From Spirodela intermedia (taxonomy: Eukaryota; Streptophyta; Magnoliopsida; Alismatales; Araceae): 64,000 nucleotides of DNA. The DNA lies in NCBI GenBank assembly GCA_902729315.2, contig LR746267.1, positions 5,887,924 to 5,951,923 on the forward strand, written 5' to 3'. Position 1 is the first letter of the stretch. The number at the start of each line of letters is the position of its first letter. Positions 28,118-39,300 of this stretch are shown piece by piece. The notes under the pieces were generated by a model. That model did not search any database. It was not told where the DNA came from and saw only the letters and a program-made list of their open reading frames with translations. The translations under genes were made by a program, and so were the position numbers.

Positions 28118-30475
28118 TCAGCGGCCCCACCGATGGCGGGGCGGCGGTGGGTTCGCCGTCGGGCCGAAAACTCCGACAAAATATAAGGCCGATATGGCGA
28201 GGCACAGGCCGACGGGATACCCGACGGCTACCCCTCTCCAGAAGAACCACGGCTCTCCGTGGCTCTGGTTAGGGTTCTTCCATGGCGGCTGCGATCTCGA
28301 GCAGAGAACTCTGATTTGGCTCCCGCAGAGGCCGCTGTTGTTCGCGAAGGAGGTCTCGTCCATGGTGCTCATCTGGCCGCCGTCGGGGATGGGGCCGGCG
28401 AGCCTGTTGCCGCCTAATCGCAGCACTGCAAGCGCCCTCAGGCGGACGAAGGTCTGCGGCACGCCACCGGAGAGATCGTTCTGCGACAGATCGAGAGTTT
28501 CCACGCTCTCCAGATCTCCGATCTCCGCGGGGATCTCCCCACGGAGATTGTTGCCGGAGACGTTGAGCAGCTTCAGAGCTCTGAGATTGCCGAGGGAGGG
28601 AGGCATCTCGCCGGAAAGCTCGTTGCCGGACAGATCCAAAGTGGAGTAGATGTCGAGGTTCCCCCTCTCCAGCTTCTGCAACTTCCCCTTCAACACCACG
28701 GAGACGTCGGCGGAGGCGAGATCGAAGGTGAAGACGTCCCGCACAGCGAAGGACAGAGAGGGCGCTCGGATCATCCCTCTGAGATTTCCCAATTCTGGTG
28801 GGATCCCACCGGTGAATCTGTTGCCGGAGAGATCGAGGATCTGGAGGGCCGGCAGCTCGGAGATCACAGCGGGGATCTGTCCCTCGAAGAGGTTGCTCCT
28901 GAGGATCAGAGATCTTAGGGTTGGGATCCCGGCTAAGGTTCCGGGTAGCTGGCCGGAGATCCTGTTGCTGTGGAGGTCGAGGTGGAGGAGCAAGGGCATG
29001 GAGGAGAGGTTCCGAGGGAGGCCACCGGAAAATTGGTTCTCGCTGAGATCGAGGAACTTCATCTCCGAGCCGAAGCTCGTCGGGACCTCGCCGGAGAGTC
29101 GGTTGGAGGAAAGATCGACGAAGGAGAGAAAGGGCTCCTCGTCCAATCTTGGAAACCGATCGCCGGAGAAGCGGTTCTTGGAAAGATCCAGCATCATCAA
29201 GCGGCGGATCTTGGAGAGGGACGGCGGCGGCGCGCCGGAGAAGTTGTTCCCGCCGAGGAGGAGCATAATGATCGCCGTGGCGTTCCCGATGTTCTCCGGC
29301 AACTCCCCGCTAAGGTTGTTGCCGGAGAGGTCGAGCACAGAGAGGCTCTGCGACTGGAACATCCGGGAGGGGAGAGGTCCCGTCAGGTTGTTCTCGGGCA
29401 GGATCAGACCTCCGATCTCGATCTCGGCGAGCCACTCCGGGATGCTCCCGTTGATCCTGTTCTTCCCGAGATCCAGGAAATCGAGCTTCGTCTGCCTCGA
29501 CAGCCACCGGGGGAGCTCGCCGGAGATTCCGCAGGATCTCAGCGACAGCCAGGAGAGGACGCAGTCGGTCCTCATGTCTGCGCCATTCCTCCAGGTGAGG
29601 CTGTTACTCCCCAGATCCAGCACCTCCAAGGTCCTGATCGTGAACAGCCAGCCGGGGATCTCACCGGAGAGCAGGTTCTCGCCGAGGCGGAGCTCCCGCA
29701 GGCGGCTCATCGCCCTCACCGTCTCCGGGATCCCGCCGGATAGCCTGTTCCTTCCCAGGCAGAGGGCAGAGAGATTGGCGAGCTCTCCGATCTCTCCGGG
29801 AATCTCCGACGACAGAGAGTTGTTGCCGAGATCCAGGATCTGAAGCTCCCGCAGGCGGACGATCGAGCCGGGGATCCCTCCGGAGAGCTGGTTCTGGCGC
29901 AGAGACAACTGCCGGAGCCCGCCGAGCTCCCCGATATCCGGCGGGATCTCGCCGGAGAGGGAGTTCTCGTCGAGCACCAGCGAGCGGAGGCTCCTCAGGC
30001 GTCCGATCTCGCTGGAGAGGCCCCCGCTGAGAGAGTTTCTGCGCAGGTCGAGTTCCTCCAAGCTCGGCAGGCCGGCCAAGCTCGTCCCTCCGGCGGGGAG
30101 CTCTCCCCGGAGACGGTTGTCGGCGAGATTCAGAACCCTCAGGGTTCGTATCCGGAGCAGCGGCGTAAGCGCCGCCGCCACCGCCGCTTCCCGCAGGGTG
30201 TTGCAGCCGGGCACGGCGACGCCGGTGACCGGCCTCTCCGGCCGGCGGTGGTCGCAGGTGATCCCCTCCCACCGGCAGCAGTCGGCTCTCCGGTGACCTC
30301 CCCACGAGTCCAGCACGCAGGCGGGGCCTGCCGCCACTGGCTCCCCGACGAGGGCGGACTTGAACTCGAGGAGGGCCAGCCGGTGTTCTTCGGGGCACGC
30401 CAAGAGAGGGCGGAGGAAGAACAGGGCGAGGAAGGCAGCGCAGAAGTCGTTGATCCTGATGCCCCCAGGTGCCAT
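28118..30475 (-). CDS. LRR receptor-like protein (no kinase domain)
   Basis: A single exon encodes 785 aa. A hydrophobic signal peptide (about 1-26) is followed by the LRRNT cap with CPEEHRLALLEFKSAL and DCCRWEGITC, then 20 or more plant-type extracellular LRRs (LxxLDLxxNxLSGxIPxxIGxL). A non-LRR island of about 50 residues near 563-610 (FTFDLASADVSVVLKGKLQK) separates the last four repeats. A juxtamembrane NNSGLCG block, one membrane span (about 744-770) and a tail of about 15 residues complete it. This is the RLP architecture, and the island-to-tail segment resembles the RLP46-type group (recalled, not searched). Such proteins sense extracellular peptides or microbial patterns through co-receptor kinases. 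The gene is very GC-rich and intronless, unlike its neighbours. It opens a minus-strand transcription block with the kinase gene upstream. Confidence 0.92.
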   Translation of the reverse strand: MAPGGIRINDFCAAFLALFFLRPLLACPEEHRLALLEFKSALVGEPVAAGPACVLDSWGGHRRADCCRWEGITCDHRRPERPVTGVAVPGCNTLREAAVAAALTPLLRIRTLRVLNLADNRLRGELPAGGTSLAGLPSLEELDLRRNSLSGGLSSEIGRLRSLRSLVLDENSLSGEIPPDIGELGGLRQLSLRQNQLSGGIPGSIVRLRELQILDLGNNSLSSEIPGEIGELANLSALCLGRNRLSGGIPETVRAMSRLRELRLGENLLSGEIPGWLFTIRTLEVLDLGSNSLTWRNGADMRTDCVLSWLSLRSCGISGELPRWLSRQTKLDFLDLGKNRINGSIPEWLAEIEIGGLILPENNLTGPLPSRMFQSQSLSVLDLSGNNLSGELPENIGNATAIIMLLLGGNNFSGAPPPSLSKIRRLMMLDLSKNRFSGDRFPRLDEEPFLSFVDLSSNRLSGEVPTSFGSEMKFLDLSENQFSGGLPRNLSSMPLLLHLDLHSNRISGQLPGTLAGIPTLRSLILRSNLFEGQIPAVISELPALQILDLSGNRFTGGIPPELGNLRGMIRAPSLSFAVRDVFTFDLASADVSVVLKGKLQKLERGNLDIYSTLDLSGNELSGEMPPSLGNLRALKLLNVSGNNLRGEIPAEIGDLESVETLDLSQNDLSGGVPQTFVRLRALAVLRLGGNRLAGPIPDGGQMSTMDETSFANNSGLCGSQIRVLCSRSQPPWKNPNQSHGEPWFFWRGVAVGYPVGLCLAISALYFVGVFGPTANPPPPRHRWGR

Positions 30476-32163
30476 CGCCGCCCCTGCTGCTCTCCTCTCC
30501 TCTCCTCTGCAGGTTGGATGGACAGCATACTGCCAGTATCATCTATCTACACTCCCCCTGGTCTAAAAGTCCACGGTTTCATTAAAAGAGCCTTTGACTC
30601 GGATCGACGCGGTCCGTTGTTGACTATGATGTACGGTCACGGGCCCACATTACCTACCCCTCTCGCGGTTTCTGAAGTCTGCGGCGCAGGTGTGTGTGGG
30701 AGAAGACTCGGCCCACGGAACTAATCTCTCTCTCTCTCTCTCTCCCTCACTCCCTTTCTCTCTCTCCTCTCTCTCTCTCTCTCCCTCACTCCCTTTCTCT
30801 CTCTCCCTCCCCCTCCCTCCCACTCTCCCTCTCCTTATTATTCTCTCTTTCTCTATGTATGTAGAAAATGAGGGAAAACAAGACGGGGCCCAGAAAGTCC
30901 ATGGACATCTAGATGTTGTATTTTAAGCGGCCATTAAGTCAAGAAGGGTTGAATGGGTTGATTTCTAGTCTTGACTTTGGTATATTCTCTCTTAAATCTT
31001 CAAACTTTTACCCAAAGCCCAGAGTCTTATGATATATTAGGAAATAGAGTTTAGGGATACTTAAGTGAAGTGGGTCAGCCCTTTGGCCATGTCTACTTTC
31101 CAAAAATAACCTTGTTCTTAGACTTGCTTAGATTGAACATCTCAGTCACACTTGTTGACTACCAAGTTCATCTTCATTATAATGTTTCTTTGGGATTTTC
31201 TTTTAGATCCACACCTCTAAAAGAACACTAAAGATTTCATTTTTTTCAGAGGACACGATGTTGTAGACGAGGACGATGTAATTTTTTCTTCAGGAGAAGA
31301 GGATGTAAATTTTATTTCAATTATTTTCTTCTCATAATGATGTTGACTAGATGTGAAAGTCGTCGTCTCTTCGATTTGGTCAAGTAATACTAATCGTTAC
31401 TTAAAAACTGATCGTATCATTTAATCAATCGTTAAAGACCTCATGAATTCTCTTAAAGTTTTCTATAGAAAAATACAAGGAAGCTGTCAAAATCTTAGAA
31501 AGAGATAATCATTCCAAGTTAATTAGACATTGGAAAGGTGTTCTATATATAGAGAAATCAAATTGATAAGCTTCTGTTTTATGTCACCTCTAAATGTATA
31601 TATTTCGAAAAATAATAATTAAAATTCTGAACGACTGTAAAACTGAAATAACATTTCATCTAAACCTTCAAAGATCTTCAATTGCATATCGATGTAGACT
31701 GATTTCGTAAGGATCTAAAATCTTAAAAGTAAAATAATATATGTATATATATGTCTAAACAAAATAATGGTTTGACAATGAAACATTATTCAAATAATCT
31801 CAAGGAAAATCCATTTGCTAAGTAGACACGTTGAATAAAGATCCCAAAATATGAAATGATAGTTCGATGATTCATAGTATTTAAAAGTGTTTTCTAAATG
31901 ATATTCCTTAATATTCATAAAATCTTACTCAACCAAATAAGCAATGACTTTAAGTTATTAATTTTGCATAAAGCTCATTCAAAATTAAACATGTGGCATC
32001 ATGGATACATAATAGTTTGAGAACATTTAATATTTCAAGTGACTCCTTTGTTAGGCTCATATTCGATGCAACATAGAAATTCAGTTTTGATGTAATTAAT
32101 CATGTATGATTTCTAGATGGTTAAATTATATTATTTCTTTTTCCTGATACCTAAATCCTCCTT
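30476..32163. other. Gene-poor AT-rich region upstream of the RLP
   Basis: The first 250 bases are the RLP promoter side, with a CT/CCCT-rich tract at about 30725-30835. From 30900 to 32160 the sequence is AT-rich with no recognisable ORF, repeat or RNA gene. Confidence 0.5.
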
Positions 32164-32189
32164 ATGATTGAGTTCAGCCCACAAGGGTT

Positions 32190-32267
32190 ATGGAGTTTGA
32201 CCAATGGAGGAGCTCTCCGCATGGCACTCATCAAGGCTTTCCACGCTCTCCAGCTCCGATTTCCCAT

Positions 32268-32270
<3 letters not shown>
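32190..32270 (-). pseudogene. Possible relic of an RLP-like 3' end
   Basis: ATGGAGTTTGACCAATGGAGGAG resembles the RLP 3' flank at 27981, and CTTTCCACGCTCTCCAG then CTCCGAT resembles RLP coding sequence at 28497-28520. Order and orientation are the same, with about 490 bases missing between. The match is short, so this is a weak call. Confidence 0.3.
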
Positions 32271-32312
<42 letters not shown>

Positions 32313-32866
32313 GATGTATAGGGCCGAGATGGGGCATCAATTCCTAGAGAGAGAGAGGGAGAGAGAGAGTCCCAGCTGGGCGTATTTCCTTGCACCAATT
32401 CTACCAGGCCCAGTTCAGGGCAAAATATAATCGGGCTGGGATATTACTAAATGGGCATCTACAGGCCCATTAACACCACCCTCGTTAATAAGTAGGGAAA
32501 TCTACACTTAATAAATGGGCCTATATCAGCCCACTAACACCCCTACTCATTAGCACCCACAGATCAACGTAGTAAACCACCCCCACACACAACCACCAAG
32601 GTATATATATAGGTATATATATATATATATCGGCCCAATTGGAAAAGTGGTGAGGCCCAGCTCCCCGTTTTCAGGGTCGATGAAGCCCATCTGGCCCAAT
32701 TTGTAAAAAATGGCCCAAATGAGAAAACAGATGAAGCGCTTGGCCCAATTTTCACGAAGAAATTGGGGTGAGTGGGCTGGATCAGCTGCGAATATATATA
32801 TATATATATAACCGAACCCTTGGGACCTTCTTCAACCCCAGGATGTGATGAGTCGACATCGAGTGA

Positions 32867-32905
<39 letters not shown>

Positions 32906-33308
32906 TTATATTTATACCACGTGATTCACCCAGAGGCTGGATGAAGTGCGTGTTGAAAAATCACAAAGGAAAATGAACCCGAACCTTATATGGATATGGA
33001 TTTCATCACCAACAGTTGTCCAAGTCAACAAGAATATCACAGACACGATCCCCTTAACCTCTCTCTCTCTCTCTCTCTCTCTCTCCCCTGTTTTTCAGAG
33101 GACGACCGACCGAGGCCACAAAATGGCTCCTTTACTATTTATGGGCATGTGGGGGGAAGGGGTGGTGCTGCTGGGCCATAGTCCCATTTCTCCCTGAGGG
33201 AAGGGTGGTGGATCCGGCTGGTTTGACTCCAGGGACGAGCCCTCCTTCAAGTCCAAGAGCTTCTTGATCTTTGACTGCCTGCCTGCCGCCTGGTATCCCT
33301 GGCTGGCA
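32271..33308. repeat. Low-complexity intergenic block (CT, TA, GGCCCAA)
   Basis: CT tract at about 32274-32308; TA tracts at about 32596-32630, 32793-32811 and 32869-32899; and four GGCCCAA motifs at about 32631, 32692, 32712 and 32741. A CT tract lies at 33059-33085. The kinase 3'UTR begins (on the minus strand) near 33308. No gene is seen. Confidence 0.6.
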
Positions 33309-36300
33309 TCAACAGACAGTTCTCCCGTAGCAGATGGAGGCGATGTACAGGTTCTTCCCCCATTTTTCCTGCAAATACCAATGCCATGCTGTTACACACC
33401 ACGTCTTCAGGCAAATTCAGACGGACAGATAAATATAGTAACATAATTGCTTTCCTGAGCTTCTGGGCACAAACACACCATTACAGTACTCTAAGTGACC
33501 TTCTTATACAGTCATCCTCTCTCTCCCTCTCTCTCTCTCAACCCTCTCGTGCCTGTCCCAGATGGGTTATGTGGAGACGTTTCCAAAGGCAATAATAAGG
33601 AGGCATGATCGAAGAAGCAATGAAATTATGGCAGATCACAGAGATCTTTCTTGAGTGGACGTATAGAATGGGAAGAGGAATTATCCAGATTTCGAAGCAA
33701 AGTGGGAAAGAACATGTGAAGAGTGGGCTCCAGTACAAGGTAGATAATGAAATTCCCGACTAAATTACGCCCAAAAAGAAAAAAGGAGGAGCAAACAAAT
33801 CATAAAAATGGTATAAACTGTGTCTTAAGGGAGAGTAACATGGAGATGATCCCAGATAAAAGGGATCAAGAAAAATTATCCCAAAAGACGTAACAAGTGG
33901 CAGATTCAGCACTAAAGATGCCTGAAATCTATGCACATTAAGCAATAAAGTCAACGTTAAAAAAAAAACTTGCCAGTCGGTTTCTGGTTCTTCTCCGTGG
34001 AAGCATGGAACATGGAAAAGCAGCATTTATCCCATATTCTTGCTCTCTAGATTCGATGCTAGCATACTCAGAAAAAAAAAAAAAACTGTCTTCTATGGCT
34101 GATTTTAAGGAGAATGATTTCGAAATAAATGTCCAGCATTGACTCTCAAAATAAATGTCAAAATCTCTCTAGAAACTTCCCTTAAAAGCCTCTTCCTATT
34201 CAAGGTCAAAATCCACGTGAAAAGTCAAAATGGCCCACAGTGGACATAACCATGGAATTCCAAGTATGGGATCAGTCAGGCTTCACAGAACATACTATTT
34301 AAAGCAATGGATACGCAGTGTTTCAAGCAGGAGCAAAGGTCGAACAGATCCCAAAGAAATCAGGGGGAGAGCTCTTCACCTATGTCTTGGGATATTTGGT
34401 GAGAATAAAAAATAAAAATAAAAAATTTAATAGGAGCTACCAGAAGTTTCATCGGAGTCCCTTCAAAAAAGGACCAATATACCTCTCCTTTAATGCTGAT
34501 GGTTTAACTAATATGCCGGTTACTTCTTCAAGCTGATTTCAGGTTATATAATACTAAAATAATTTCCATTTATCGATTGTAAGCTAATTCGCGCCGTCAG
34601 TATGCATTCCTGTTTTGTGGAGAATGACAGATACCTTCACGTGGTTACTAGGAAAGGCAGAAGTACGCAGAGTCTCCTGCGTCTCATCCATGAGTTTTCG
34701 TTTGGGAATGCTCAATATGAAGGCAGCCTGATCTGCAGTAGCAGCAGTGGAGGTAATCCTGTATCCACTCTCCCATCGCCTGTGGATCCCTTCACTTGGG
34801 TACAGAAAATCCAACTCCACAACCTGCGTTGAATTTTTTTTTAAAAAAAAGGAATATTTTAGAGCTCGGATAGAGATGGATGGAAAATCTTGCATCCAAC
34901 CAGCCCACAGTCGCCTTGGAACTCATTCCAGGAACTTAATCTGCATTCTACAGCCAATCTATGCAAAGTCATAAAGCATGTTACCCCGATTAAGAAACAA
35001 GCGCATTATGTCAATTAAGAGGGTACTTTCCTCGTCAAATCAATAGAGTGAAGTGAGTTCAATCGGAGAAGAGGGCGTCACCTGATCAGAAAAACCGGAA
35101 TTTCTAGACATAACCACACCCCAGCGGCTTCCGGCTGTAGTCATGGAAGTAACATGGAAGCCCTCTTTCCACTTCTTATTGATCCATTTGAAAGGAAATG
35201 ACTCGCTTACTTTGTACGATTGCTGAGTGTATGGAGTCCCTGAACGATTTAAGTCAACGAAAATATGTTGATCGATGTGCTTTAATGAGATAAATGATAA
35301 ATGAAAGGGGGAGTCAATGCGCTTTAATGATGATAATAATAATAATAATAATATATAAAAAGATTGAGACAAATGAAATGATAAGGGAATTTTCAAACGT
35401 CCAGAAAGACAATTAATGAAAGTTACACGAGTTTGTAATAAGCCAGTTTCAGCCTACGAGAATGGCAGCAAGAGCCTGAGCAGTAACATGTCACAAGGAT
35501 GATGAGTGTGTAAAGCTGGGGTTGGCTTCCTTTAGATCAAGGTTCTCAGAAATGACGGCAAGGCTTTTTCTTTTCTTTTCTTTTCTTTTCTTTCCTCTGT
35601 CGTCCCTAAACCCAACCAACTTCTTTCTCTTTTCTAATTCGATCCTTGTCGTGGTCAACGCACTGAAGGAAGATCGTGCCCCACTGGGCCTGTCCACGGT
35701 CTAGTTTGGGTCCTGTTCTTAGGAATGGGCCGTCCCCTCAAAATGAAAATTAATCTGGGTGAGAAAAATATTCCCATATTTCAGAAGCCGCAAGTGGACC
35801 AGATCTCGCGAACCCAAAATGGTGGAAAATACCATGGGCGAATCAAGAAGATGATTCTTCTACGAATCCACAAGGAATCATCAAAAGGACCTTGAGATGG
35901 GATCTTGACCAAAACCTGAGCGGGTGGGGGACCCAGATGATCCTCTTCTTGGCATCACAAATACCTAAGATTCCCATTGATATAATTACCATGAAAGGTA
36001 AGAGATCCCGAATAGCAATTCTGTGATTAATAGAAGCAAGGAACAGGTGGGATTGAGGAGACAAGACAGGAGCCAGAGCAAAATACTCCATAATTAATAG
36101 TCGAATTTCTTTGGAGACAAAGGAACACTTTCAAAAGATGGAATTGGCACAAGTGTTCGTGTATCGGTAAGTTCCATGACTCAAGAAAACAATAATGCGT
36201 CAAAATTCCTTCCTCTCGAAAAACTGCATTGCTCTACAGAAAACACAACCCCTAGTCACTCTCTCTTCTTCTCCTATCGTAAGGCACAAAAAATATTTGT

Positions 36301-39300
36301 ACCTTTGCTTTGCATGAGATATAATTCCATAAAAGGGAATCCCTTGACCATTTGAAATTATACGAAAAGAATTGTAACGTATAAACTTCAAATGGTTCTG
36401 AGTGGAGGTCCTAGCAGGCTAAGATGCATTTGTCCAGATGTTGATCAAAGTTGAAAAGAGAATCACATGGAAGAAAGAAGAAAATTTTCTACTGGATGTG
36501 ACTGTCAATCCTTTTGCAACGAAACACTTTGCATGTCATGACTTGTGAAGCTTCATATCTGCCCACTTAGATTTATTTTACTCAAGGAATCATGATACAG
36601 GCGTTCAACTTTGTCTAAAAATATGGAGTCCAAGGATGTGGACTCTAGATTGGATCTGGAAGCAACTGCATATGATCCTTATATCAGATTCTGAAAATCT
36701 AATGAATCCAAAACTTGATAAGAAAATATAAATAATTACAATTTTCAATATTAAATTTTATATGTAAATAGTTCTGTAGAAAAAAAAAGCACATTAAACT
36801 GACTCCTTTTATTACTTTAATCCAATCACCAAACACGTTGAATGCAAACAAACAGAACTCCGTGATCAGCTCTTCAGCCAATCAACTGACATTTATTGAA
36901 AAAAATTGGAGTTTACAAGCTACGAATATCAGTGGGGTAGACAATACTGAAACCATGTTGCTGTGCATGCAGTGATTGCAACCAATTCCTCTTACCCCTC
37001 TGTTCATCGTTCAGCTGGAGTTTAACTCATCACAATATGACAGCAGTGGGAACGATTGCTGATGATCACTTGCAAAAGATTGGTTTTTCCCAATATCCAT
37101 TCTTCATTTTCCTTTTTGTTTTATTTATCTCTTTTTACTCCCTTTTCTACTGCACCCTAATGGTATTTCTGTCTTCTTTTGCTCCTCGTAGTTTCCCCTC
37201 CTCTCCCTTTCTTCTTTCCTAGTTACAATGTGTAGCCTTTTTACAAAGACCAATTCCCCCAAGCAACCAGTCTCAGTATCAGCAACCCGTCCCGTCCTTT
37301 CTTCTATCCTTCAAAACTTTCCAATAGGACGGCCAATTCAGTCCGAAATATCTGATTTAGAACAGAATTGGAAATTCCACGAGCAATGTAAGACCGTGCT
37401 ATCATGCTCGATTTGAATGCAAAATAGAGAAATTATGGGAGGATATAATCTATGTTTCCCTCTCTGACAAGATCTTAGCCCTCTCTGGCATTGAAAAACG
37501 ACTGGTGAGAAATATTCAAGACTGAATGGCACATTTGACTTCGAATATTATCTGATTTAGATAATCATTGGTGAAATCAGTGGCTCCTTCCATTATACCA
37601 AATTATATTTAAGCTATGACAGCAGAATAAAATACCGGTGGTCACACTGATGATAGTCGTAAAATTCCAACTTAATGACGTAGGTTCGAATCATCATCAA
37701 TGAACAGTAATGTAATTCATTTTCCAAAAGAAGCAAAGCCTTAATAAACCAGAACTTTAATTCTTGTGCGAGCTGACCTTTTGACATGACAACTAAAGAA
37801 CTGCCATTATTTGCACCGGCTATTGAGGTGATATAGTAGTTTTTTTCCCACTGCTCCATTATCCAATCCTATCACAAATTTAGCAATCAAATATAATATT
37901 TATTCAGTAGATACAAAAGGAATGACAGCATAAATTACCAAAGGGCAATGTAGGCACACCTTGTGCAGGAATATTGAGGACAATTCAAATTCCTGGGAAC
38001 AGAAACCTGTTCCCGCATCCATAATAAGCGCCCAAAGGTTTGCAGAAGAGGCCACACAACTGATGTATAAGCCATCTTCATTACCCTTCTCTACATGTTG
38101 GCGAAGCCTTGTGTCTGCCACATTGTAATGATACCTAATACAACAAGAAGTGAAACAATGAATAAGGAAAATATATGCAACCAAAAAATTAATAAAAGAA
38201 TTATTCCGAAGAAATCCACAAGATGCATACAGATGACAACATCAGTAGCAACAAGAAATACTTATGCTGTATCCGTAGGAAAGCAAACGAGTTTGGAACT
38301 AAAGATCTGAATAAGGAACTTGAACAAATCGGTGCAGGACTTTGTTTTTTTTCAAAGATAAAATTCTAACCAACCAACTGAATGATAACAACCCCTTTAA
38401 AGAAACACCATCCCCTAACAACAATTCAATATTAAAAAAAGTTCGACGAATCAGAATGCAAGTGATACTTATTCGTAAATATTCAAATGCAAAAGACAAT
38501 AGTTTCTTCTATTTCATCCAAAAACCTGCATCATCTTTATTTAACAAAGTTCACAAAAATCTACATTTAATAAAAATCACCCACAAAGCACATAAAAATG
38601 ATGGAATTTAATCCAAAAACAATAGAAAAGAATTATGAATAGAAATTATGTCCACTTCGCTCTGTGATGGATAATAACAGAAAATTCGAGTGTTGCCTCT
38701 CTCGTCGCATGAACCTAAACTTACCATATAATAAAAAGCATCCTTGTTGCCAGGAGACTCTTGTGGATTGTGCCTAAGGCAATAATTAGGCAACATCTTT
38801 CAGAATGTTGACATCAGACGGGTGGCTAGAATTGTCTGTCGAATTCCTGATTCTTATACATGGAATAAGATGGACCATCATGATGAGACTTTTGATGTAT
38901 ATGGTATGACACGGGTTTTAAAAGTTTCACGCATTCATTAACAAAGATTGGGGCTTCGCCAATTTAAAACTTTTACAACTCTCAGCCACTTACAAAGTTT
39001 CCAGTTAATTAACACATTCACGCCCTTTTTAAAAGAATAACATACTAGCAAGAAAAGCGGAGTACAACAGAACACTGTGGTTTTCATGACAAGTGAACTT
39101 GAAATCTAGCAACACAATCATCAAATATTGTTTACACATCGAAAACATTCATGCTGTAAACATCGAATATCAGTAATATGAATGCATGGTATTTTATGCC
39201 ATTTTAGGCTTATTCATTACCTCTGTTTCATGGGACGGCGTGCATTGTATACTGAAATCCACTGGGTTGCTAGGCTTCCCAGTCGGACTTTCTTTTTAGG

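Noticed and set aside
28650-29843. 397-aa open frame antisense to the RLP gene
   Set aside because: It mirrors the very GC-rich, repetitive LRR coding sequence; it has no domain and its Leu/Arg/Ser composition is that of a shadow frame.
37683-37692. Second tRNA-like GGTTCGAATC
   Set aside because: Flanks do not pair into a cloverleaf; it is inside an MLK intron.
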